DNA of 64,000 nucleotides from Timema cristinae (lineage: Eukaryota; Arthropoda; Insecta; Phasmatodea; Timematidae), in the NCBI GenBank assembly GCA_039000515.1, contig JBCFYV010000012.1, positions 44,485,535 through 44,549,534 of the forward strand, read 5' to 3'. The notes under the pieces were generated by a model. It saw nothing but the letters and a program-made list of their open reading frames with translations. It ran no database searches and was not told the DNA's origin. The number at the start of each line of letters is the position of its first letter. Within the stretch, counting starts at the first letter, position 1. A program made the position numbers and the translations under genes. This document shows, in pieces, positions 55,680 to 64,000 of the stretch.

Positions 55680-55972
55680 TAACATGGAACATCAAGATGA
55701 TGCAATTTGTTGATATTAATTATATATTTTCAAGAAGATATCACGTATCTGTTCCTACAAACAGCGCAATTTATGTTTGGTGTTCCATAAAATCAGAAGT
55801 GCATTCCAAAAACCTTCAAAGTTCACCATATCTTCAAAACCGCATTAATAAAGGAGTTCCTAAAGTAGCCCCTGAAATTCTTGTAAATAAGTACCGTGAG
55901 TACCGCTTTGAAATTTGTATATCCACTGATGAGATGAATATGGAAAGTATTAATTTAAGTTCTGAACTGTGA
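55680..55972 (+). pseudogene. Probable transposase C-terminal fragment
   Basis: The part of the frame from about 55700 reads VDINYIFSRRYHVSVPTN, then KSEVHSKNLQSSPYLQNRI, VPKVAPEILVNKYREYRFEI and CISTDEMN before the stop. The spacing resembles the C-terminal end of Tc1/mariner-type DDE transposases in arthropods, which end 'V....P....L..RI......+P..+L......+R...C+...G.+.E'. The sequence upstream of it does not read as transposase. The assignment rests on pattern resemblance and may be wrong. Confidence 0.35.
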
Positions 55973-55984
55973 ATGCTTTTTTAT

Positions 55985-56470
55985 TATTTAAAACTGCATT
56001 TTATGAGAAAATACATAAAACTATTTAATTAATCAATTTGTTTTAAATTCACCCTATGCTACAAAAGTTCACAAGGACTTTTGGGGCAGTCTGTATTTAG
56101 GGGACTTAAAACATTTACGAAATGTACAACACTTTCAAATTAGAATTATTCATGGTTGGAATTTACAAAGACCTGTTTGAGGATATAAATTACAAAACAA
56201 ATGACTACTAGCACTAATGAGAATTTTTCTTGCCTAAAATAAAAAGTTAATGGGCAACTGCCTATTCAATTCGTTACATTTTGTCATATTTCGATTTAAT
56301 TTGACATGATTATTTAAACTTATTATAACAATTTTGCTTTAATTATATGTTATATCAAATCTAGTACTGATATTATATATACGTAATTTTCATACCAAAC
56401 CAATTAACTAGAAGTTATTATGTTTTGGTACTAATAATTTCAAACATCTGCTTAAATGCATGTTTTAATT
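55985..56470. other. AT-rich intergenic stretch
   Basis: No gene or element recognised. Confidence 0.35.
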
Positions 56471-56474
56471 AGAT

Positions 56475-56976
56475 TATTTGTTTTCAACCTGTGGTACGTA
56501 TAGCCATGAAGGTATATAGTTTAGTATGTGGCTCTTTCTTTGGTTATGATTAAACATAGATTCTAACATAAAATAAACTTTATTCTTTGAAACAAGGCCA
56601 GGGCTTTTGTTAATTATGTATTGTATGTATTTTTATTTAAATATTAATTTGTTTTCTCATTTATGTTTTCCCTATTTTTTATGCCTAAACTGCAAGATAA
56701 ATTTTACGCAAGTGTCATTATGAGTTTGTAAATGTTTTACGGAGTTAAAATATATATTTATTATTGTATTCTGGCATATACAACTAATTATTTTTTAGTA
56801 AAAATAACTCTCTTCCTCCTTAAGTTAAGTAATTATTTTAGTACGTAATCTAGTACGACTAGAAAGAAGGGTTTATTAATTAACTTATTGACATTAAAAA
56901 TACACTCTTAGAGCAATTAAATTAAGTGTTTTATGAATAAGGGGATAAGTAGGCGAAAAAGATATGAGAGCCACTG
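56475..56976. mobile_element. hAT-type MITE, worn
   Basis: TTTTCAACCTGTGGTACGTA near the left end, and GTAGGCGAAAAAGATATGAG then AGCCACTG at the right end, match the common hAT ends 'CAGTGGTTTTCAACCTGTGGTACG' and its partner. The first six bases at the left are mutated. No coding. Confidence 0.5.
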
Positions 56977-56979
56977 ATA

Positions 56980-57579
56980 TAGTTGACACACCGCTTGGGT
57001 TATGATAGAGTCTACTGTTATCCTACAACTTTAGAAACGTATTGATTTTGGAAAGTTACTAGATTTAAAAGCTCAAATATTAATAACAAAAATAAGTGGA
57101 CTAAGTTAATAAATGAACAATTTACAGTTAAAATCATAAACATAAATTAGACGTCAATACTAAAAATAGCAAATAGTTAAAACTTGATTAAAATATTTTT
57201 AAAGTTTAAAAGTTATTAAAATATGTAATATTTAAGAAAATTTTTAAATATTGTTTATTCACAAATGTTATAAGCTTATGAAAAATAAATTAATGAAATA
57301 TTACTTTCAATTATATTGTCCGCTGTGCCTTCGTGTACATTTTAAATTTTTATTGGTGAAGATCATTTTCAGCGTTGAAAAGTGGAGGCGTGTGATTTCC
57401 GAGTTATAAAATACATCAGTGTTGTTGAATTGAGTTGAATAGTTGAGTTTGTGTTTTAAAAGGTTTAATAAGGGTCCTTTCTTACATAAGATTAACCACA
57501 ACAATTTTCCTAATATCTTTCAGACTAATGGGGAATCGTTTACTCTAAGCTATCCCCTTCCTCCTACCACTTAGATTAT

Positions 57580-57610
<31 letters not shown>

Positions 57611-57674
57611 AATATATATATATAAATATATATATATTATTATATATATATATATAATATATATAAATATATAT

Positions 57675-57707
<33 letters not shown>

Positions 57708-58320
57708 GGACTAAAAGCCTTGAAGATAAAAGTACTATTATAAATAACATAAACTACTAAATACATTTTCTCTTTATATATTATATAATAGTAGAATTTT
57801 GGTAAAAAACAAAACTTTTATCAAATACAACAAATAATTGTTTTACCGCAGTGATGATAGTTGACAGTTTTTCCTTATGATTTAATAGTTATTCATATTA
57901 CCTATGAAAAGTTACAGTTACAAATTACATAAATTTATGTATAAATACATAAACATTGTTTAAAATCTTTAATAACTCTCAAAATACTGCCTATCCACAT
58001 CATATGGTAGACTGACATAGCTGCAGGTGATTTTTATTTCAGTTAAAATTATTTACCATCCAACATCTTATCATTCGATTGCTGATGTATTTAATCTAAA
58101 GGTCACATTCCTTTCTATGGTAATTAATATTTGAATTTCAAGTCACTCTTAGTGCTTTCATTAGATAATATGAAACAAAAAAACCAAACTTAGATGATTG
58201 ATATGATTTACATTTCATCTCATGACAGGCTAAGTATCAAAACGTCTCTGACAGTATTTCTAGTCAAATCATCGAACAATGAATATGTATATATGATGAT
58301 GTGATGATGATAATAATAAA
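56980..58320. other. AT-rich stretch with TA-rich block
   Basis: A broken (TA)n block lies at 57573-57708. A 65-codon minus frame (57504-57307) ending LKCTRRHSGQYN has no recognised domain. No gene supported. Confidence 0.4.
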
Positions 58321-58349
58321 AATAATAAAATTATAAGGTACAACACAAA

Positions 58350-58720
58350 AGCTTTGTGAGGCACGTGCCTCGTCTGTCGACTGTCATTAAAGCTCCTCAC
58401 CCCCCGCCTTCAATAGGATTCCCTCTCTTAATCAAACTTTTGATCTCTTCCTAGAAATTCCCAGTTCCCTGCAGCTATACAGACTCCAGAGTTTGTCCGA
58501 TAACTCCTGCAGAATGTAATTCGCAGGTGTTCCAGGCGCTGCAGCTACCCCCATGCTGCGTAAAGAATTGCCTCTCTTTCCGATCTTCCTTCACCTCTCC
58601 TCCTAATTCAACCGAATGTCCACTTCTTACACAACACGTTTTTTTAAGAATGTATTTAATCTCCTTTGCAAAAGGAAACTTGAATAAAAGTAAGGTTGGA
58701 CGGAATTTTAAATAAAGGCA
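58350..58720. other. GC-rich island with perfect E-box palindrome
   Basis: Contains GAGGCACGTGCCTC at 58358-58371, a perfect 14-bp palindrome with a CACGTG core, then a C/T-rich segment with CTGCAG repeated near 58475, 58507 and 58541. A 62-codon plus frame (58527-58715) is not recognised. It could be a regulatory or untranslated region. Confidence 0.35.
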
Positions 58721-58724
58721 ATAC

Positions 58725-59225
58725 CGAACGGATCTCGCACTTTTATTGAAAAGTTTATATCATAACCTTTGATGATACCATTATTTTACGGAAGTAGCAC
58801 GGATCCCACTAGATTTCATCGTAAAAAAAATCATATAGTAAAATAGAATGAGAGGCTGCAGTTAAAATTCAACAAATAAGTTTTGTAATTGAATAGAACT
58901 GATGTATTAACAGTAATGTAAGGTGACTTTTTAATTATTCGTCCACGTATGCGTCAAAAACTTTGTCACTGTCGATAGTGAAGATTATTTGGCCAAGAAT
59001 TTAATTAACTATGAAGGTGTTTGTTTCGAGTCACAGCCAAATTCTAAGATTGGGATAACTCAGGTACAGTAATTTATCTATAGATATAAATTCAGAAATA
59101 CTTGATGATATTTTTAGAAGCTTTTATTATTCGTCTTGATTTATCAAAATAAATGAATATTAGATAGACCTCACATTTGAGATTAAAGTTTAAAACAATA
59201 TTATTTTTATAAATGGCTTTATAAA
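58725..59225. other. AT-rich intergenic stretch
   Basis: No gene or element recognised. Confidence 0.35.
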
Positions 59226-59230
59226 AACCT

Positions 59231-59485
59231 ACCCACCTCAGTAGTTGAATTATTTAAGGCACCAATTTTTCAATACATTGGACTTATGTTGACAGGAAGT
59301 TCGGTGTTAGGATACTGGTCGAAAATAGTTAGGCTGATTTTTTTCTAAATTGCTTCCAATCTCCCTTCACGCCAATATGGGTACATTTCCTCTAAATTCA
59401 ACACTACTCATCCCTAACACACTAGCGTAACTAGTAGATATGGGTATAGCCCGAATGGGTAGTGAGACACTGCGTTAAAAAACAA
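59231..59485 (+). mobile_element. SINE family B
   Basis: Head CCCACCTCAGTAGTTGAATT, worn B box (GGTGTTAGGATACTGG), body CTTCACGCCAATATGGGTAC, tail TATAGCCCGAATGGGTAGTG. Confidence 0.8.
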
Positions 59486-59489
59486 ATTA

Positions 59490-60440
59490 AATAAATGGTA
59501 CAACATAATCCTAGACACTTTCCATATTGTGTGCTATACTTTTTTCTTAAAAGAACTTCATTTAAGGTGTAGTTTTCTAAAAACTATTAATTTTTTAGTT
59601 TGAATACTTTAAAAAATGGATTAATACATTTGGCTTAACATGGGTAACCGTTAAGTTGTTTACATTATAATCAATTATATGTGTTTGTTTTTCTAAAAAA
59701 GTAAGTTATTTATTCACTACTGGTTTCTCCAATCTTTTTTTTTTTAGCTTTAACGATTTTGTTCAGATTTGGTATCAAAGGAATATTAACATGATAAATA
59801 ATAGTGTATTTATTTTTCTAAAATAAATTAAATTAAGGGTTTTTTACTAATTACAAAACTTTTTGTTGATTAATAACTTATTTTTGAAAATTTGAAATGT
59901 ATTAAAATATTGTAATAGTTTTGTTTAAAATTATTATAGAATTTTTTTAAATTGGCCTTTAAGATTGAGTTCAAATGGGTATTCAGTAATAATTTTTATG
60001 ATAAACAGGAATACTTTTTTATTTAAAAAATTAAAAATAATTTTAGGGTAGTTTACAAGTAACTTATTTTTGAAAATTCGAAATGTGCTAAAAATGTTGT
60101 CACAATTTTGTTTAAAATGTGTATATAAAGAGTGTGTATTGTTATTTACAAAACAATGTGTTTGTTTTTTATTAGGAAGACCTAACTTAAAACCTCTTTT
60201 TAAGAATTTTCGCCAAACTCATTCAATATTATAAAGTGTGTGATTATGTCGTACCATTTAATTTATTTCAAATTGAACAGTATTTTTTTATAAATATATA
60301 ATTCAAATTTTGTTTACTTTATAGAGTTTGCTTATTTTAATGGGAACAAATGTTTTTTGAGGTTAGGAGGGTAGTTTTAGTGGTATATTTGCATTTTACT
60401 GCTCAGCATGTATCCACAATACTAACAAATAACAATGATT
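59490..60440 (+). repeat. T-rich stretch with a diverged duplication of about 185 bp
   Basis: TAACTTATTTTTGAAAATT(T/C)GAAATGT...TTTTGTTTAAAAT occurs near 59873 and 60059. Weaker likeness extends on both sides. No gene recognised. Confidence 0.45.
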
Positions 60441-60444
60441 CGAA

Positions 60445-60712
60445 CCTGCCTCGGTGGCGTAGTTAGCTAACGCGATAGTTTTGTGTTGAGCTAAACTGCC
60501 TAGGACGGGGATATAGAGAGAGGTTCGTATCTTGTTTGGGTGAACTGGGGGTGGTTTTTCCTAAATGATCTTCCACTCTTCCTTCATGCTAGTGTGGGCT
60601 CACTTCCTCTGTATTCAACCTTCCCATTCCTAACCCATTAGCATAATTAATAATTAGGCGTATAACCCGAACGGTTAGTAAGGCGTGGTGCTAAATAAAA
60701 AATAAAATAAAT
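60445..60712 (+). mobile_element. SINE family A
   Basis: Head CCTGCCTCGGTGGCGTAGTT, B box GGTTCGTATCTTG, complete body, tail ATAACCCGAACGGTTAGTAA and TGGTGCTAAATAAA. Confidence 0.9.
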
Positions 60713-60739
60713 GAAAAATTATTCTAAAAGGTTATTCTT

Positions 60740-61450
60740 CCGGATATCCAACATATGCTTGTGGAATTAACCCCCGTTTACACAAACATGTTTGACCCTT
60801 ACAGTAGTGTCGTAGAAAGGTTTCCTCACAACATTCGGCACTACCCCAAGATCGTGACATAGCTCAACCCGGAAATCAGTCCGTTATCAATATCAAAAGC
60901 CAAGTTGACGAGTTGAATCTAAGTGGTTTGTACATCGGTGGCGTTGGTCTCGCGTTCGGTTCATTACCTCGGGCCCCAAAATCATCAGCCTCTCTCAAAA
61001 AAAGACCCGAACAAGTTCTCCCCAAGAGCTTGTCAACTGGAATTAAACCGGCCATTATGAGTCGATTAACGCGCTGACGATGCAGATACGAAAAGAAGAA
61101 AAGGGGGAGGTGGGTCCACCACTAGGCGGCGGCGGCAGCTGTCGAATCTCATGGCTGGCCCTTCTTTGTCGAAGGTATTAACTCAGCTCCTATAGAGAGA
61201 GGTAGTGGTCGAAATGTATTCTTCATCTACTGCATCTCAAGGACCGACTCGTTCTTCCGTTCGTCCGTCCTTGCGCGTAGCTAACTACTTGACGCGTGCC
61301 TTTTGATTCAGGTTTCCGTCTTCACCCGACTGTTGGTATAGGCTAATTCTCACTCCCCCGTGCAAGAACTCCGAACAAACTCATGATGTAATTCAGTTCG
61401 TGAACAAGAAAACTTTTATTTTATTCATCGCACGCTCTTTCCGAAAATAA
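60740..61450. other. GC-rich, CpG-containing island
   Basis: Richer in CpG than anything nearby, with GGCGGCGGCGGCAGCTGTCG near 61122 and many CG steps. No long frame. Possible splice-like sites include CCCGAG|GTAATG on the minus strand near 60975. It may be a promoter, leader exon or conserved noncoding block. Confidence 0.3.
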
Positions 61451-61484
61451 ATTTTATTTTTATTTCTTACATGCACACGTGAGC

Positions 61485-61655
61485 TTGAGATGTCAGAATA
61501 GTCATTTTTGGTTTGCCGGTGATGAGGAGGTTGGAGTTCGAGCTACCAGATGCGTGCACTGGGGTTGTTTTTTCATAAACAGTTTGCCAATCTTCCTCCA
61601 CGCAAATACGTGTACATTTACTCTAAATTCTACATTACTAATTCCTTCATCATTA
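61485..61655 (+). mobile_element. SINE family D, worn
   Basis: B box GGAGTTCGAGCTACCAG, body TCCTCCACGCAAATACGTGT; tail missing. Confidence 0.6.
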
Positions 61656-61661
61656 ATTACC

Positions 61662-61890
61662 TACCACGGTGGTCTTGGGTTAAGTTCTCACCTCATGACC
61701 CGATGTTCATGTGTTCAAACTCCACCGAGTTTAATAGATTCTTATTGAAAGATAACATATGTAGGACAACTTATTTCGGAGGAGAAGTAAAGCCGTTGGT
61801 CTATGTCGATTGTGAAATGTAAAAGAACCCTGAAAGGTATGTAAAAATAACTTTCCCGAAAATATTGGTAGAGCCTTTCACGCTCGCCTA
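61662..61890 (+). mobile_element. SINE-like family G, copy 2
   Basis: CCACGGTGGTCTTGGGTTAA, CATGACCCGATGTTCATGTG and CCGAAAATATTGGTAGAGCC match the order of phrases at 45982-46228. Confidence 0.6.
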
Positions 61891-61956
61891 TAGATATTCA
61901 GTATTGAAGGCAACGGGTAACCAATCACCATACGTCTTTTACCTACTTGGTATATA

Positions 61957-62197
61957 CCTTACCTTTCGGTTGTTGCCTCATCTTCCGTGTTGAGTACTAG
62001 AAGCAGTACTCAACATTGGTTGATTTGGCTGATTTGTTTTTAGAGTTACAGGTTGCTTTCGCAAACCCTTATCCTCTTTGTCTGAAATAAAAATTACCGT
62101 AAATGTTACCTTGAATTAGTTCCTGCAAAAGAAATGTACAGTTAGTATTAGTTAAAACCCTTTATGAAGTATGGAATTGATATATGAGTTTGTGTGG

Positions 62198-62233
<36 letters not shown>

Positions 62234-62751
62234 TGGTGTCTTGTTCTGTGGATAGGATTTGGAGGCTGGGGTTGTTGTTTTTAGCTTTATGTTTGTTTGT
62301 CTGTTTGTCTTAAGGTAGCTTCGGTCTTTTGCTGTATCTTGCCTCTTGAGGGTCGTATCTCCCCAGTGTTTGTACTATTGGGTTATTGTGTTCTTCTGCC
62401 TTCTTGAAGAATTTCTTATTTTTCTCTTTAAATATTTCTTTTAGAGTTTTAGATTTTGTGTTATTGTGGAGGTCTGTTATTCTTGTTCTTGTGTCTAATC
62501 CTGTAATTGTCCTTAGAACTTTATTTTGTGTGATTTGGAGAATGTTTAAGTGAGATTTTGCCGCGTAGCTCCATGCCTCGCATCCATATATTAGTATCGG
62601 TTGAATTATTGTTCTGTATAAAATTAGTTTTGAGTGTTGAGATAGTTCGCGGCCTTTCATTAGTGGATATAGTTGTATGAATCTTGCCATTCCCTTTTTT
62701 TGTGTGTTGTATATGTGTGTTTTCCATGTTAGTTTGCAGTCTATGTTCACT
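61957..62751 (-). mobile_element. Second Jockey-type LINE, strongly 5'-truncated, 14-bp target duplication
   Basis: CTACTTGGTATATA flanks it at 61943-61956 and 62752-62765. It contains the last part of the reverse transcriptase and a 3' untranslated region that includes a run of about 30 T (62203-62232, an A run on the element strand). It then continues about 245 bp to the 3' end with a GAGTTACAGG...CCCTTATCCTC block. Confidence 0.85.
62310..62751 (-). pseudogene. Jockey-type reverse transcriptase C-terminal fragment
   Basis: About 147 codons starting at NIDCKLTWKTHIYNTQ, just inside the target duplication. Includes MARFIQLYPLMKGRELSQHS, IIQPILIYGCEAWSYAAKSH and ILQITQNKVLRTITGLDTRT, and ends RYSKRPKLP. 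It matches the C-terminus of the element at 52023-55000 along its length but with many differences, so it is a separate subfamily. The frame is intact to its stop. The catalytic core lies upstream of the truncation and is absent. Confidence 0.9.
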
Positions 62752-62925
62752 CTACTTGGTATATATTTTTACCTTAATATGCAGGTAGCACTAGCCATCC
62801 GGAGGGCTGAGTGTATGGCTGGCTCCAGAGGGCTAGAAATCACATAAAACCAAATATATGTTTGTTGACTTAAGAGTAAGATATATTTAGTCTAAATATG
62901 CGGATTATCTGGATGGATAGAGTGA

Positions 62926-63232
<307 letters not shown>

Positions 63233-63249
63233 CTCTTTTCTTTAAAATA

Positions 63250-64000
63250 AACTACCTCTTTGCATTGGAGCAATTTTTATATTCGACCATAGAATATCTA
63301 ATAAAACTAAGTGTTTTATTTTGAAGCTATACTAAATGGCGATATACTTATATCAAGTTGGAAAAGAAATGGTAAGAAATAATAACGTTAGTAGAAAGAA
63401 AGAGCACGTGTTCAAGTATTCTCTTGTTATTAAAATAGTGAAGTGCACAGCCGTTCCAGAGGGGTGCGGGAGTAGAATAAAATAGCTTGAGCTTTTATAT
63501 ATTGAATACATATGCCACGGGTGGTTTATTACATCTGAAGGATCAGTTTAACTTCATATAGATGCTGCTTGCGACATAAAGTTTCATGGTTGCGCAGTGA
63601 CATGCGCATGCGATGGCCAGGTGTATTTGAATAAAAGTTGACCGTTAACATGGGGAGTACTTTATTTATACAGAATGTGTTTTTAAATATAATATATATT
63701 GGGTGTACATGAAATGGGATAACACAATCTAATATAATACTACTTTCTTATAAAGTATAGTACAGTTTTGAGCAACATTTTCAAAGTTATATAATTATTG
63801 AACCACCCTTAGCTAAAAATAATACAAGCTAGTTTTAGAACCAAAATATTTAAATAACTTTATTTTTGAAGTTATACTTCTTTAGGCGCGTTATGAAAAA
63901 ATGATGAGAGTGAAAATTTAAGATGCGCGTGCATCACTGTAACACAAAAGTAACAGGTTGAAGCTAAACCGCTCAAGAAATAGAACCTCTGTTAGTCGCT
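63250..64000. other. Intergenic stretch to the window end
   Basis: No gene or element recognised. Confidence 0.35.

Noticed and set aside
62203..62232. T run as the 3' tail (A tail) of a separate retroposon
   Set aside because: The 14-bp target duplication at 61943 and 62752 encloses it, and the sequence beyond matches the 3' region of the other Jockey-type element.

Overview
This window looks like an AT-rich, repeat-dense stretch of an arthropod genome, most likely an insect. The evidence is spliced eukaryotic structure, tRNA-derived SINEs, Jockey- and R1/LOA/I-like LINE pieces, insect-type Helitron ends, hAT-like elements and a Sola-like DNA transposon. No species is assigned. There is no bacterial-style gene organisation; most of the window is intergenic or intronic DNA built from nested mobile elements.

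Layout. 1-2450: the 5' part of a minus-strand LINE ORF1 enters from the left edge, followed by a strikingly G-poor stretch. 2700-2921: a candidate plus-strand exon pair. 3898-4250: a candidate minus-strand promoter and first exon. 5195-6600: a decayed large repeat. 8100-10800: the best host gene, a small spliced gene of 135 codons whose 5'UTR intron carries a 128-bp tandem repeat. 10900-24100: SINEs, LINE scraps, a hAT element with an 8-bp target duplication, and a Sola-like transposon inserted inside a SINE. 24700-25260: old diverged tandem repeats. 28725-29804: an 18-unit 60-bp minisatellite. 31818-33380: a second copy of the large repeat. 33794-36924: a decayed Helitron with a broken helicase. 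37100-47400: many SINEs, two short Helitron-like pieces, a candidate promoter/first exon (42640-42902) and an inverted third copy of the large repeat. 48440-50245: an unusual segment with a periodic hairpin array and a head-to-head tRNA-like inverted pair. 50800-51880: another old tandem array. 52023-55000: a 5'-truncated Jockey-type LINE with target duplication and a nearly intact ORF2. 55600-61450: DNA transposon relics and two GC-rich islands. 61957-62751: a second truncated Jockey-type LINE with a 14-bp duplication. 62970-63232: a SINE with a 14-bp duplication.

How the parts relate. Several SINE families with different tRNA-like heads share one 3' tail, a short ACCC-GAAC-GGGT hairpin followed by GTAGTAAGACGCGGTGCTAA and (TAA)n. 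This suggests one LINE machinery mobilises them all; 5'-truncated copies with exact target duplications fit that. The Jockey-type elements here do not carry this tail, so the driving LINE is not in the window. Relative ages can be read from nesting: a SINE inside a LINE fragment, a SINE inside another SINE, a SINE inside the large repeat, and a Sola-like element inside a SINE.

The most interesting candidates for something undescribed are the hairpin array at 48720-49076, where paired-base changes preserve the stems, the adjacent inverted tRNA-like pair, and the common SINE tail.
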